64,000 nt of DNA from Brachybacterium equifaecis (GCF_023509525.1 NZ_JAKNCJ010000001.1:62001-126000), one strand, 5' to 3'; counted from the stretch's first letter, positions 24,915 to 37,164 are shown. Notes: generated by a model not told the origin, from the sequence alone. Program-made: numbers and translations.

Positions 24915-24982
24915 GGTGATCCTCCTTGCGATACGGGCCTTCCCATCATCCCGCATGGCTGCACGTGGGAGAATGGAAGGCG

Positions 24983-25390
24983 ATGATGCGCACTCTGATG
25001 ACCTCGAAGATCCACCGCGCGACGGTGACCCAGGCCGACCTGCACTACGTCGGCTCCGTGACGCTCGACGCCGCCCTGATGGAGGCGGCCGGGATCGTGG
25101 AGAACGAGCAGGTGAGCATCGTGGATGTCACCAACGGTGCGCGGCTGGAGACATATGCCATCACCGGGGAGGCGGGCAGCGGGATCATCGGGATCAACGG
25201 CGCCGCCGCGCACCTGGTGCAGCCCGGGGACCTCGTGATCATCATCGCCTACGGGCTGATGGATGCCGCCGAGATGGCCGCCCACCAGCCTCGCGTGGTG
25301 CACGTGGATGAGCACAACCGCATCGTGAAGCTCGGGAACGATCCTGCCGAGCCCGTGCCCGGCATGCCCGATCAGCGCCCCGGGCGCTGA
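24983..25390 (+). CDS. panD: Aspartate 1-decarboxylase
   Basis: PanD makes beta-alanine from aspartate for pantothenate/CoA synthesis. It self-cleaves between Gly24 and Ser25 to create its pyruvoyl group. The product (135 residues) reads [19 protein letters not shown], with the cleavage site at GS when counted from ATG 24983, as in E. coli PanD; ATG 24986 is the neighbouring alternative. GGGAGA and GGAAGG lie just upstream. No panB or panC adjoins it; an AEC carrier follows 18 nt later. Confidence 0.95.
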   Translation: MMRTLMTSKIHRATVTQADLHYVGSVTLDAALMEAAGIVENEQVSIVDVTNGARLETYAITGEAGSGIIGINGAAAHLVQPGDLVIIIAYGLMDAAEMAAHQPRVVHVDEHNRIVKLGNDPAEPVPGMPDQRPGR

Positions 25391-25408
25391 TCGCGGGAGC
25401 GCGCAGCC

Positions 25409-26332
25409 GTGGCCGGGGTCCTCTCGGGATTCTTCATCGTCTGGGTGCTCATCGGCATCGGCTGGGCGATCGGCCGCACCGGCGTGCTCGGCCCCGATGC
25501 GCGCTTCGTCCTGAACCGCGTCACCTTCCTCCTCGCCTCCCCCGCTCTCGTGCTGGTCTCGCTGCTGGACAGCGATCTCGCCCAGGTGCTCTCCGTCCCG
25601 ATGCTGGTCGCGGGGCTCTCGGGGCTCAGCGTGGGGGCACTCCTCCTGCTCGCGCTGCGGCTGCTGACGGCCGAGCGCGGAGCGCGCCTGGTGGTGGCGG
25701 CGATCAGCGGCTCCGTGGTCAACGGCGCGAACATGGGCTTCCCGATCGCCCTGTACGTGCTCGGGGACACCTCGCACGCGCTCCCCGTGATCCTCTTCCA
25801 GCAGGCCGTCTACACGCCGCTGTACCTGTTCGTGCTGCACGCGGTCACCACGCAGATGCGCCCGAGCCTCGTCGGCATCCTGAAGAACGTCGGCGCGAAC
25901 CCGACGATCATCGCCGCCGCTGCCGGCATCGCGATCGTGCTGACCGGAGCGACCGTGCCGTCAGTCATCCTGCAGCCGTTCCAGTCGATCGCCGACATGG
26001 CGATCCCCGCGATGCTGCTCGCCTACGGCATCTCGCTGATCGGCTCGGCGCCCTTCGCGAAGGCCGACGGCAACCGCGGCCTCATCGCGGTCGCCGCGAG
26101 CGCGAAGCTCGTGGTGATGCCGCTCGTGGCCCTCGGGATCGGCGCGGCGCTCGGCCTGCGAGGCCATGACCTCTTCGCCGTGGTGGTGATGGCGGCGCTG
26201 CCCACGGCGCAGAACGTGTTCGTCGCGGCCTCGCGCTACAAGGTCGGCGAGAACCTCGCCCGCGATACCGTGCTGGTGACGACCGTGGGCACTGTCGGGA
26301 CGCTGCTGCTGGCCTCGGCCCTGCTGGGCTGA
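25409..26332 (+). CDS. AEC (auxin efflux carrier) family transporter
   Basis: A 307-residue membrane protein with about ten hydrophobic segments in two similar halves, typical of AEC carriers that move small organic acids or amino-acid derivatives. Recognisable features are the N-terminal [12 protein letters not shown], the central [14 protein letters not shown] near 105-118, and the C-terminal [14 protein letters not shown] motif. GTG 25409 is preceded by GGGAG at 9 nt. It lies 18 nt after panD, so they are likely co-transcribed; a link to beta-alanine or pantothenate is only suggested by that context. Confidence 0.9.
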   Translation: MAGVLSGFFIVWVLIGIGWAIGRTGVLGPDARFVLNRVTFLLASPALVLVSLLDSDLAQVLSVPMLVAGLSGLSVGALLLLALRLLTAERGARLVVAAISGSVVNGANMGFPIALYVLGDTSHALPVILFQQAVYTPLYLFVLHAVTTQMRPSLVGILKNVGANPTIIAAAAGIAIVLTGATVPSVILQPFQSIADMAIPAMLLAYGISLIGSAPFAKADGNRGLIAVAASAKLVVMPLVALGIGAALGLRGHDLFAVVVMAALPTAQNVFVAASRYKVGENLARDTVLVTTVGTVGTLLLASALLG

Positions 26333-26339
26333 CCAGGGC

Positions 26340-26345
26340 TATACT
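26340..26345 (+). promoter_or_regulatory. -10 box of the leuS leader transcript
   Basis: TATACT, then GGACCC, then the leader-peptide ATG at 26352. The start of transcription should fall on that A, making the leader peptide leaderless. Confidence 0.65.
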
Positions 26346-26351
26346 GGACCC

Positions 26352-26378
26352 ATGGCTGCTCGCCTCCTGCTTCCGTAG
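26352..26378 (+). CDS. Leucine-rich leader peptide of leuS (MAARLLLP)
   Basis: A nine-codon reading frame encoding Met-Ala-Ala-Arg-Leu-Leu-Leu-Pro, stop TAG. The three Leu codons are consecutive and all different (CTC, CTG, CTT); CTT is rare in this GC-rich DNA. It begins at the predicted transcription start and is followed by a 9-bp stem-loop, then a terminator with a T-run, then leuS. This is the arrangement of a ribosome-stalling attenuator: scarcity of charged tRNA-Leu would hold the ribosome on the Leu codons and prevent the downstream stem and terminator from forming. Confidence 0.7.
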   Translation: MAARLLLP

Positions 26379-26422
26379 CCGCATCGAGATGAGCCCCCGA
26401 GGATCGGGCGGCGTCGATGCGG
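26379..26422 (+). promoter_or_regulatory. Attenuator stem-loop after the leader peptide
   Basis: CCGCATCGA (26379-26387) pairs perfectly with TCGATGCGG (26414-26422); an inner CCCGA/TCGGG hairpin sits at 26396-26408. The left arm begins one base after the leader stop codon and would be covered by a ribosome stalled on the Leu codons. CCCCC at 26394-26398 or CGAGG at 26398-26402 could then pair with either arm of the terminator. Confidence 0.6.
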
Positions 26423-26423
26423 C

Positions 26424-26446
26424 CCCCTCGCCTGTGCGGGGGTTTT
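26424..26446 (+). terminator. Intrinsic terminator in the leuS leader
   Basis: CCCC-T-CGC, loop CTGT, GCG-GGGG, then TTTTCT: a 7-bp GC stem with one bulge and a T-run, lying 81 nt before the leuS ATG. This is one of the few hairpins in the window followed by a T-run. Confidence 0.7.
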
Positions 26447-26526
26447 CTCATGTCAGGGGGCATGCGCCCCACCGGTCGCCGCCCACCGGGCGCCCGGACC
26501 ACGCACCGAGCAAGGAATCACCCACC

Positions 26527-29439
<2,913 letters not shown>

Positions 29440-29562
29440 GTCGGCGATTCCTCCCCAGCGGAGGGTTGTCCACAGCGGGCCCCGGAGGATTCCTCCGGGG
29501 CCCTACGCTTCGGGGCAACAGGCCCCCGCGCACAGCGCGGGCCGCTCCTCGGAAGGGTCGCG

Positions 29563-29970
29563 ATGCAGCCCGATCAGACGTCCTCCTCTGCCTTGCCTGT
29601 CCTCGACCCGTCCCAGTCCGGCGCTCAGCATCGGCCGAGCGATCTGCGCCTCGGATCAGATAGCCCGTCGGCCCCCGAGCAGCATGCCGGCGCCCAGACG
29701 GAGGGGCTCGCTATCGCTGCCCTGGTGCTCGGCATCGTCTCCTTCCCGTTCCTCGTCTTCCCCGTCATCGGCCTGCCGATGGCTGCGATCGCCGTCTGGT
29801 TCGGGCATTGGGCACGTCGCGACAGTCCGAAGACGCCGTCCAGGGCCAGAGCGATGGCCACCTGGGGTCTGGCGATCGGCTGGGTGTGCGGGGTGATCAA
29901 CCTGCTCGAGATTCTCGCCTTCGCCGGATACTTCGTGCTGCTGATCCTGATCGGCATGTCCGGCAGCTGA
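29563..29970 (+). CDS. DUF4190-like small membrane protein
   Basis: A 135-residue protein: a 45-residue polar, Ser/Pro-rich N-terminus, then two hydrophobic segments (about 48-78 and 96-131) separated by a basic loop (HWARRDSPKTPSRAR). This is the layout of DUF4190 proteins, common in actinobacteria and without known function. ATG 29563 follows GGAAGG by 6 nt. A 123-nt gap separates it from leuS and a strong hairpin follows. Confidence 0.82.
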   Translation: MQPDQTSSSALPVLDPSQSGAQHRPSDLRLGSDSPSAPEQHAGAQTEGLAIAALVLGIVSFPFLVFPVIGLPMAAIAVWFGHWARRDSPKTPSRARAMATWGLAIGWVCGVINLLEILAFAGYFVLLILIGMSGS

Positions 29971-30002
29971 AGCCTCAGACGCAGCGAGATCGGAGAGCAG
30001 AA

Positions 30003-30045
30003 AGACCGCCCTTCAGTGCCAGGATCTGGCGCAGAAAGGCGGTCT
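30003..30045. terminator. Bidirectional terminator between the DUF4190-like and MHS genes
   Basis: AGACCGCC (30003-30010) pairs with GGCGGTCT (30038-30045), enclosing a second GCCAG/CTGGC hairpin at 30018-30030. It lies between converging genes. Confidence 0.6.
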
Positions 30046-30065
30046 CGCTGCCGGGGGCGGGCCCG

Positions 30066-31415
30066 TCAGACGGTGCGCGGGGCCTCTGCAGGCTCATCGC
30101 GCAGGGAGATGCCCTTGGTCTCGGGCAGCGTGGCGAGCGTGATGATCGAGACCACCAGCATGATCACCGCGTAGATGCCGAAGGTCAGCTGGTTGCCGAT
30201 CGCCGTGTTGATCAGCGGAGCGGTGCCGCCGAAGGCGGCGATGGCGATCGCATACGGGATGCCGAAGCCGCTCGCGCGGTTGGCGGTGGAGAACATCTCC
30301 GAATACATCGCCGGGGCGTGACCGAGGAATCCGGCGAGCAGCACGAGCTGCACGCAGATCGCGAGCACGAGTTGCCAGAACTCGCCCTGCACCAGGAGCA
30401 CGAGCGGGATGTAGAGGATCGCGGTGCCCGCGAGACCGGCGATCGCGCAGGTCTTGCGGCCGATGCGGTCCGAGAGCGCGCCCCACAGCGGGAGCGCCAT
30501 GATGAAGACGACGTTGCCGATCAGCGAGGCGCCGAAGGACTCCTGCGCCGTGTAGCCGAGCTCCTGCTTGGCGAGCGAGGCCATCGAGACCGACCAGATG
30601 TAGTAGGCGATGGTGAGACCGGCGGTCATGAAGATGACCTGCAGGGAGGTCTTCCAGTTGCGCGCGAGCTGCGTGAACACCCGCACCTTCTCGCCCTGCT
30701 CCTCCTGTCGCGCCTTCTCCTCGTGGAACACCTCGGACTCGTCCATCGAGCGGCGGATCCACAGGGCCGCGAGGCCCAGCACCGCGCCGATCGCGAAGGG
30801 GATGCGCCAGCCCCACGTCGCCATCTGCTCCGCGGTGAGGACGCTCTGGAGGACCAGTCCGAGCAGGAGACCCATCATCAGGCCCGAGGTGCCGAACACG
30901 TAGATCGAGCTGGCCCACAGGCCGCGCCGCTCGCGCGGCGCGTGCTCGGCGATGTAGGTCTGGGCGCTGCCGACCTCGCCGCCGTGGGCGAGGCCCTGGA
31001 TCAGGCGGGCGACCAGCAGGATCACCGAGGAGAGCACGCCCACCTGCTCGTAGGTGGGCAGGACGGCGATCAGCAGGGAGCCGACGGACGCGCAGATGAC
31101 GGCGAGCGAGAGAGCGTGCTTGCGCCCCACGCGATCGCCGATCCAGCCGAAGACGACGCCGCCGAAGGGACGCGCCACGAAGCCCACGGCGAAGATCGCC
31201 ATGGTCTTGAGGAAGTCGGAGGTGTGATCCTCCGGGTTGAAGGCGAGGGCGGAGAAGTACACCGCGAAGCTCGCGTAGATGTTCCAGTCGAACCACTCGA
31301 GGCCGTTGCCGATGCCGGTGCCGAGGATGGTCTTCGCTCGGGACTGGCGTGCGGGCGCAGGGGATGGCGCCGAGGCCGACGGGAGCGCGGGGTCGGGGGT
31401 GAGGGAGGTGCTCAT
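30066..31415 (-). CDS. MHS-family (metabolite:H+ symporter) MFS transporter
   Basis: A 449-residue transporter with about 12 membrane segments. The first segment reads GNGLEWFDWNIYASFAVYF, typical of the MHS subfamily (KgtP, ShiA, ProP relatives) that import organic acids or osmolytes with protons; GWIGDRVGRKHAL between segments 2 and 3 is the MFS signature, and RLIQGLAHGGEVG follows in segment 4. Substrate cannot be told from sequence alone. ATG 31415 lies 6 nt after TACGAT without a Shine-Dalgarno sequence, so it is likely leaderless. Confidence 0.92.
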   Translation of the reverse strand: MSTSLTPDPALPSASAPSPAPARQSRAKTILGTGIGNGLEWFDWNIYASFAVYFSALAFNPEDHTSDFLKTMAIFAVGFVARPFGGVVFGWIGDRVGRKHALSLAVICASVGSLLIAVLPTYEQVGVLSSVILLVARLIQGLAHGGEVGSAQTYIAEHAPRERRGLWASSIYVFGTSGLMMGLLLGLVLQSVLTAEQMATWGWRIPFAIGAVLGLAALWIRRSMDESEVFHEEKARQEEQGEKVRVFTQLARNWKTSLQVIFMTAGLTIAYYIWSVSMASLAKQELGYTAQESFGASLIGNVVFIMALPLWGALSDRIGRKTCAIAGLAGTAILYIPLVLLVQGEFWQLVLAICVQLVLLAGFLGHAPAMYSEMFSTANRASGFGIPYAIAIAAFGGTAPLINTAIGNQLTFGIYAVIMLVVSIITLATLPETKGISLRDEPAEAPRTV

Positions 31416-31421
31416 TGCTCG

Positions 31422-31427
31422 ATCGTA
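31422..31427 (-). promoter_or_regulatory. Leaderless -10 box of the MHS transporter gene
   Basis: TACGAT on the minus strand, then CGAGCA, then ATG at 31415. Confidence 0.6.
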
Positions 31428-31630
31428 CGGATTCTGAGTCTCCGCTGGGGGATCTGCCCGCAGTTGTCGAGAGGCATTCCCGCAGGCTGGCGTCCTTTTT
31501 CTACCGTTTTCTCCCTCCCTGCGGCCTCGGCGAGCGCTCCGCCCGCTGAGGAGAGCGGCGGATCGCCGCTGCGCTCGAGGGCGTTCTCCACACCACGAGT
31601 CCTCCCCATGACCCCTGCCTCGGTCCCGTC

Positions 31631-31636
31631 TAGCGT
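31631..31636 (+). promoter_or_regulatory. Leaderless -10 box of the WXG100-like gene
   Basis: TAGCGT, 7 nt, then ATG at 31644; no Shine-Dalgarno sequence. Confidence 0.5.
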
Positions 31637-31643
31637 GGCGCGC

Positions 31644-32846
31644 ATGACGATGTTCATGGGAGCAGACACGGACCAGCTGGAGTCCTTCGCCGCGCAGCTT
31701 CTCGCTGACGCCGCGCAGGCGGACGCGCTCGGCGAGGCGGCGGAGCGCGCGAAAGGCGTGGAGTGGGAGGGTCCGGATGCCGACGACTTCCGCTCGCGCC
31801 TCGGCGAGGTCGCCCAGCGCAGCGGCCAGTGCGCCGAGCAGTGCCGTGCGAGGGCGCAGGAGCTGCGCCGTCAGGCGGCGCAGCAGGATGAGGCGAGCGC
31901 AGCGGACGGCGCCGGGTGGTTCCGCGGCACCGGTGGTCCAGGAACCGGTGGGCCAGGCAGTGGTTGGTCAGGAACCGGCACGGCAGGCCGAGGGGAGCAC
32001 CCAGCCCCTCCGGGCCTCCAACCTCCGCCCTTCGGGAGCCCGCAGAGCCCGTACATCGGGATTCCGGTGCATCCGCTTCCCCTGCCTGCTCCCCTGCCGG
32101 CGCTCCCGCCGGACCTGGCGTCACGGCCCTACTTCGGCCCGATGATCTCCCCGGATCCCACACACTCGCCCTTCCCCTGGCCGCAGCCGGGCGCCGCGGC
32201 ACCGGAGCATGCTCCCGCGGAGCATCTCGAGACCGCACGCACCCTGCGCCACGCGGCCCTCTCCCCCGTGCCGCTCGTCTCCCTGCTGCAGGATGGGGTC
32301 GATGCGCACGCGCGCTCCGGGGAGATGATCGACGACGCGGAGGGCTGGGCGCAGGAGCGGGGCCTCGGCGATGCGGCAGCGCCGCTCGCCGGGACGGCCC
32401 GCATGCTGCACGGGGCCGGGGGTTTCGCCTTCGGGACGCACTCGGTGGGCGCCACGGTCCTGGAACAGACCGACGCGCTGATCGCGAGCCGCCTGACGAC
32501 CGCCGAGGACCTCCTCGACGCGGCTGTCGCGGGCGATGGCGCCGCCGGGATCCGTGCGCTCGAGGACGGCGCAGCCCGGGACTCCGCTGCCGTCGTCCGT
32601 GGGCTCACGGCCACCGCTGCCCCAGCGCTCACCGACTCCCTCGCACGGGTCTCCGAGGGGGCGGCGGATGCCGTGCGACCCTTCGCCCCCTCGGAGGTGA
32701 CCGATGCTCTAAACCGCTCGTCGGAGGAGCTCGATCGCGCGACCGAGACATGGGAGGAGGCCCACCGCGCCGTCACCGACGCGGAGGGCCTCCTGGAGGT
32801 GCGCCGCGAGCATGTGCCCATGCCATGGGACGCGCCGCGCGGGTGA
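31644..32846 (+). CDS. WXG100-like protein with long C-terminal region
   Basis: A 400-residue protein. Residues 1-85 form a helical hairpin with WEGPDADDFRSRL at the turn, the W-x-G pattern of WXG100/ESX (type VII) substrates. A Gly/Pro-rich linker (about 90-180) follows, then a helical Ala-rich C-terminal region (about 190-400). No signal peptide or membrane segment is visible. No ESX secretion genes are in this window, so whether it is secreted is open. ATG 31644 is probably leaderless; it may instead start a few codons later at ATG 31650 or 31656. Confidence 0.82.
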   Translation: MTMFMGADTDQLESFAAQLLADAAQADALGEAAERAKGVEWEGPDADDFRSRLGEVAQRSGQCAEQCRARAQELRRQAAQQDEASAADGAGWFRGTGGPGTGGPGSGWSGTGTAGRGEHPAPPGLQPPPFGSPQSPYIGIPVHPLPLPAPLPALPPDLASRPYFGPMISPDPTHSPFPWPQPGAAAPEHAPAEHLETARTLRHAALSPVPLVSLLQDGVDAHARSGEMIDDAEGWAQERGLGDAAAPLAGTARMLHGAGGFAFGTHSVGATVLEQTDALIASRLTTAEDLLDAAVAGDGAAGIRALEDGAARDSAAVVRGLTATAAPALTDSLARVSEGAADAVRPFAPSEVTDALNRSSEELDRATETWEEAHRAVTDAEGLLEVRREHVPMPWDAPRG

Positions 32847-32866
32847 GCCGACTGCCCGGCTCACCC
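32841..32866. terminator. Terminator between the WXG100-like gene and clpB
   Basis: GGGTGAGCCG (32841-32850) pairs with CGGCTCACCC (32857-32866), loop 6 nt. The left arm contains the stop codon of the WXG100-like gene; clpB ends 7 nt away on the other strand. Confidence 0.65.
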
Positions 32867-32872
32867 CGCTGC

Positions 32873-35530
32873 TCAGAGCTCGGCGGGCCCCTGCGGGGAA
32901 TCCGCCTCGGGATCCTCGGCTGCTCCCGCGCCCTCGCTCACGCGCAGGCGCAGGGAATCGGCCTCGGGGTCCAGCTCTGCGAGGATCGACTCGCCGTCGT
33001 GGACCTCGCCGCGCAGGATCAGCTGCGCGAGGGCGTCTCCGATCTCCTTCTGCACCAGGCGCTTCAGCGGCCGGGCGCCGTAGGCCGGGTCGAATCCGCG
33101 ATCGGCCAGCCAGCGCGTCGCGTCCTCGCTGACCTCCAGCGAGATCCGGCGCTCGGCGAGCCGCTGCGCGACCGAGGCCACCTGCAGGCTCACGATCCGG
33201 GCGATCTCGCTGCGATCCAGCGCGTCGAAGATGACGATGTCATCCAGGCGGTTGAGGAACTCCGGCTTGAAGTTCGCGCGCACCACGTGCATCACGGCCT
33301 CGTGCTTCGCCTCCTTCTCCAGTCCCGAGTCCTGGAGGAACTGCGCCCCCAGGTTCGAGGTGAGGATCAGGATGGTGTTGCGGAAGTCGACCGTGCGACC
33401 CTGGCCGTCGGTCAGTCGCCCGTCGTCCAGCACCTGCAGGAGCGTGTCGAAGACGTCCGGGTGCGCCTTCTCGACCTCGTCCAGCAGGATCACCGAGTAC
33501 GGACGGCGCCGCACAGCCTCGGTGAGCTGCCCGCCCTCCTCGTACCCGACGTACCCGGGGGGCGCGCCGACGAGCCGGGAGACCGAGTGCTTCTCCCCGT
33601 ACTCCGACATGTCGATGCGCACCAGGGCGCGCTCGTCGTCGAAGAGGAACTGGGCGAGCGACTTCGCGAGCTCCGTCTTGCCCACGCCCGTCGGCCCGAG
33701 GAACAGGAACGATCCGGTCGGCCGGTTCGGATCCGAGATGCCGGCCCGAGCGCGGCGCACCGCATCGGCGACCTCGCCCACCGCGCGCTTCTGCCCGATG
33801 AGCCGCTGCCCGATGACGTTCTCCATGTCCAGGAGCTTCTGCGTCTCGGACTGCAGCAGCCGGCCGGCGGGGATGCCGGTCCAGCTGCCCACCACCTCGG
33901 CGATGTCATCGGGGCCGACGCGCTCGGAGACCAGCGGCTTCTGGCCGCTGCCGGCGCTCTGCCCGGTGGCCTCGGCCTCCTCCGCGTCGCGCAGCTGCTC
34001 CTTGATGGCAGGGATGTCGCCGTAGAGGATCTTCGAGGCCGCGGTGAGGTCTCCCTCGCGCTGGGCGCGATCTGCGCGCATGCGCAGCTCCTCGAGCTTC
34101 GCCTTCAGCTCGCCGACCTGGTTCAGCCCCGCCTTCTCCCGCTCCCAGCGCGCCGAGAGCTCGTCGCGCTTCTCGGTGCGATCAGCGAGCTGGCTGCGCA
34201 CGCTCTCGAGCTGCGCGACGCTGCCGGGATCATCGCTCCCGGCGAGCGCGAGCTCCTCCATCTTCAGACGGTCCACCTGGCGGCGCAGGATGTCCAGCTC
34301 CACCGGGGAGGAGTCCAGCTCCATGCGCTGGCGCGACGCGGCCTCGTCGACCAGGTCGATCGCCTTGTCGGGGAGCTGACGGCCCGAGATGTAGCGGTCG
34401 GACATGGTCGCCGCCGCCACGAGCGCGGCATCGGTGATCGAGACCTTGTGGTGCGCCTCGTACTTGTCCTTGAGCCCGCGCAGGATCGTGATCGTGTCCT
34501 CCACGGAGGGCTCGCCGACGAAGACCTGCTGGAAGCGGCGCTCGAGCGCGGGATCCTTCTCGATGTTCTCGCGGTACTCGTCCAGAGTCGTCGCGCCGAC
34601 GAGCCGCAGCTCGCCGCGGGCGAGCATGGGCTTGAGCATGTTGCCGGCGTCCATCGCGCCGTCGCCGCTGCCTCCCGCGCCGACGACCGTGTGGAGCTCG
34701 TCGATGAAGGTGATGACCTGGCCCTCGGAGGCGCGGATCTCGTCGAGGACGGCCTTCATCCGCTCCTCGAACTCGCCGCGGTACTTCGAGCCGGCGACCA
34801 TCGAGGAGAGGTCGAGGGACATGAGCGTCTTGCCGCGCAGCGACTCGGGGACGTCCCCGGCGACGATCCGCTGGGCGAGGCCCTCGACGACGGCGGTCTT
34901 GCCGACGCCGGGCTCGCCGATCAGCACCGGGTTGTTCTTCGTGCGGCGGCTGAGCACCTGCACGACGCGCCGGATCTCGCTGTCGCGACCGATCACCGGG
35001 TCGAGCTTGCCGTCTCGGGCCTGCGCCGTGAGGTCGACGCCGAACTTCTCGAGACTCTTGAACGTGCCTTCGGGGTTCTGGGTATCCATGGGTGTGCCTC
35101 CGCTGAGAGTGGTCATGGCATCGCGCAGGGTCTTCGCGGTCGCGCCGCTGCTGGTGAGCAGCCGTGCGGCCTCATCCTTGCCGAGCGCGATGCCGATGAG
35201 GAGATGCTCGGTGGACAGGTAGGTGCGCCCTTCGGCGTCGGCCTCGCGGCGCGCGCTCTCCAGGGCGTCGAATCCGGCCCCCACGAAGGTGGGGTGGGTA
35301 TCGGTGCCGCTCACCCGCGGCAGGGCGTCGATCAGGGCGGCGGCGCTCGTGCGGATGCCATCGGCATCGACGCCGGCAGCCTCGAGCAGCGCGCGAGCGA
35401 TCCCGTCGGTCTGATCGGCGAGCGCCCAGAGCAGGTGGGTGGCCAGGACCTGGGGGTTGCCCAGTTCGGCGGCGCGCGAGGCGGCCTGGGTGACGGCCTC
35501 CTGCGAGCGAGTGGTGAAGCGGAACTCCAC
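32873..35530 (-). CDS. clpB: ATP-dependent disaggregase ClpB
   Basis: ClpB is a hexameric AAA+ chaperone that, with DnaK, pulls proteins out of aggregates after heat stress. The 885-residue protein has an N-terminal Clp_N repeat domain (to about 145), NBD1 with Walker A GEPGVGKT at 205-212 and FIDELH, a coiled-coil middle domain (about 400-530), and NBD2 with GPTGVGKT at 612-619. It lacks a ClpP-docking loop, as expected for ClpB. GTG 35530 follows GGAGGAG by 7 nt; an upstream frame reaching 35749 is not homologous. A HAIR element upstream indicates HspR repression. Confidence 0.97.
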   Translation of the reverse strand: MEFRFTTRSQEAVTQAASRAAELGNPQVLATHLLWALADQTDGIARALLEAAGVDADGIRTSAAALIDALPRVSGTDTHPTFVGAGFDALESARREADAEGRTYLSTEHLLIGIALGKDEAARLLTSSGATAKTLRDAMTTLSGGTPMDTQNPEGTFKSLEKFGVDLTAQARDGKLDPVIGRDSEIRRVVQVLSRRTKNNPVLIGEPGVGKTAVVEGLAQRIVAGDVPESLRGKTLMSLDLSSMVAGSKYRGEFEERMKAVLDEIRASEGQVITFIDELHTVVGAGGSGDGAMDAGNMLKPMLARGELRLVGATTLDEYRENIEKDPALERRFQQVFVGEPSVEDTITILRGLKDKYEAHHKVSITDAALVAAATMSDRYISGRQLPDKAIDLVDEAASRQRMELDSSPVELDILRRQVDRLKMEELALAGSDDPGSVAQLESVRSQLADRTEKRDELSARWEREKAGLNQVGELKAKLEELRMRADRAQREGDLTAASKILYGDIPAIKEQLRDAEEAEATGQSAGSGQKPLVSERVGPDDIAEVVGSWTGIPAGRLLQSETQKLLDMENVIGQRLIGQKRAVGEVADAVRRARAGISDPNRPTGSFLFLGPTGVGKTELAKSLAQFLFDDERALVRIDMSEYGEKHSVSRLVGAPPGYVGYEEGGQLTEAVRRRPYSVILLDEVEKAHPDVFDTLLQVLDDGRLTDGQGRTVDFRNTILILTSNLGAQFLQDSGLEKEAKHEAVMHVVRANFKPEFLNRLDDIVIFDALDRSEIARIVSLQVASVAQRLAERRISLEVSEDATRWLADRGFDPAYGARPLKRLVQKEIGDALAQLILRGEVHDGESILAELDPEADSLRLRVSEGAGAAEDPEADSPQGPAEL

Positions 35531-35684
35531 GGTGTTCTCCTCCGGTTCTCCGCGGCGCGGTTCGCGCGCAGCGACGGGTCGGGACGTTGCGAGGAGGTCA
35601 TCGGGGCGCCTGGGCGGCGGGTGCCGGTGCGCTCTCCGGGAGAGCGGGGTGCCGACCTCGACGGCCTCATACTGTGCAACGGAT

Positions 35685-35715
35685 CCAGGGTTGAGTCTAT
35701 TCCGCTCAACCCTGG
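35685..35715. promoter_or_regulatory. HAIR element (HspR operator) upstream of clpB
   Basis: CCAGGGTTGAG (35685-35695), 9 nt, CTCAACCCTGG (35705-35715): a perfect 11-bp inverted repeat. Its core TTGAG-N9-CTCAA equals the HAIR consensus (CTTGAGT-N7-ACTCAAG) bound by the heat-shock repressor HspR. It lies 155 nt before the clpB start and 73 nt before the divergent PrsW-like gene. Confidence 0.85.
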
Positions 35716-35787
35716 CATCCGTGCCGCCTGCGTCACACACCGATACCATCAGCGACGACGGCCTCCCCTCCTGACCGAAGGATCCCC

Positions 35788-37140
35788 ATGACCGCCACGC
35801 CCCCTCTCCCGCCCGGCCATCGCCCTCCCGCGCAGCCCGGCGGGCACCGGCCTGCCGAGTACGTCCACTACGAGGTGCCGCGCCGCTACGACACCTCCTC
35901 CCGGCCGGCAGGAGCGATCACCCGCGCGCGCTGGGCCGAGGCGCAGATCCAGCGGCCGCAGGACGCGCCGGCGGAGTCGGCCTGGGCCACGCAGACCCGC
36001 CGCATCCAGAACGTCGCCGAGCAGCGCACGCCGATGCCGCTGGGCACCGTGCTGGGGTGGATCCTCTCCGGGGTCCTCGCGCTGCTGCTCGTGGTCGTGC
36101 TCGGCTTCTTCTTCCTCATGTACGTGCTCGGCGGCTACGGCGCGGGGGCGTGGGTCGTGCAGTTCCTGCTGGCGCTGGCCTCGCTGCTCGTGATCGCCGG
36201 ACTGATCGCGCTGGCCGACCGCTGGGATCCGCAGCCGGTGCCGCTCCTGCTCAGCGCCGTGCTGTGGGGCGCCGCCGTCGCCGCAGCGATGAGCTACGTC
36301 ATCAACACCATGGTCTCGATCCTCGCCTACTCCGCGACCGGCTCCGAGGACAGCGCGAACTTCGTGGGCGCCGTGATCAGCGCGCCCCTGACCGAGGAGA
36401 CCACGAAGGGCCTCGGGCTGGTCGTGCTGTTCTTCCTGGCCCGGCGCTACTTCAACGGCCCGCTCGATGGTCTGCTCTACGGCGCGCTGATCGGCGGCGG
36501 GTTCGCCTTCACCGAGAACATCCTCTACTACGGCCAGTTCTGGGAGGGCGGCGCAGCGGCCACCGCCTTCGGCGTGCTGATCCGCGGCGTGATCGGCATC
36601 TTCGGCCACGCGGTGTACACGTCGCTGACCGGCGTCGTCATGGGCCTGGTGGTGCGCCGTTTCGGGACCGTCGCCGGAGCGCTCGTGTTCCTCGTGGCGA
36701 CCTGGCCGGGGATCGCCCTGCACGCCCTGTGGAACTTCTCCAGCATCATGGTCGCCGGCTCGCTCGGCGGGCTGGCCCTGATCCTCGGGCTCGAGATCGT
36801 GATGTCGGCGCTGTGGCTCGTGCTGATCGCGGTGCTGGTGCTGGACGAGGCCCGGCTAACCCGGGTGCGGCTGGGCGACTACGCGAACGCCGGGTGGCTG
36901 ACGCACGACGAGGTCTCCATGCTCGCGACCTGGCGCGGGCGCCGCGAGGGGAAGGCCTGGGCGCGCACGATCGGGATGCAGTCCGAGATGAAGAAGATGA
37001 TCCGCGATGCCGCCGAGCTCGCCTCCGTGCGCCAGCGCCTGCTGGCCGACGGCGCGCACCCGCGCACGAGCGCGGTCGAGCGGCTGCTCCTGGATCGCCT
37101 CATGGCCCACCGCCGGGTGCTGATGGGCGCGCTGCGCTGA
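35788..37140 (+). CDS. PrsW-family intramembrane protease
   Basis: A 450-residue membrane protein. An 85-residue polar N-terminus precedes about nine membrane segments. The PrsW (M82-type) motifs are all present: SAPLTEETTKG with Glu203, Glu204 and Lys207, GGGFAFTENILYY with Glu243, GHAVYTS with His274 and LHALWN with His312. In Bacillus, PrsW cleaves an anti-sigma factor; no anti-sigma gene is next to this one. A soluble charged C-terminal tail follows residue 365. ATG 35788 is preceded by GAAGGA. It is divergent from clpB across the HAIR site; TACCAT at 35744-35749 is a possible -10. Confidence 0.92.
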   Translation: MTATPPLPPGHRPPAQPGGHRPAEYVHYEVPRRYDTSSRPAGAITRARWAEAQIQRPQDAPAESAWATQTRRIQNVAEQRTPMPLGTVLGWILSGVLALLLVVVLGFFFLMYVLGGYGAGAWVVQFLLALASLLVIAGLIALADRWDPQPVPLLLSAVLWGAAVAAAMSYVINTMVSILAYSATGSEDSANFVGAVISAPLTEETTKGLGLVVLFFLARRYFNGPLDGLLYGALIGGGFAFTENILYYGQFWEGGAAATAFGVLIRGVIGIFGHAVYTSLTGVVMGLVVRRFGTVAGALVFLVATWPGIALHALWNFSSIMVAGSLGGLALILGLEIVMSALWLVLIAVLVLDEARLTRVRLGDYANAGWLTHDEVSMLATWRGRREGKAWARTIGMQSEMKKMIRDAAELASVRQRLLADGAHPRTSAVERLLLDRLMAHRRVLMGALR

Positions 37141-37164
37141 ATCAGACCGGCCGCTCGCGGGGCG

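Noticed and set aside
26346-26526. T-box riboswitch in front of leuS.
   Set aside because: No conserved T-box sequence is visible and the leader is too short; a leader peptide with a Leu run and terminator explains it better.
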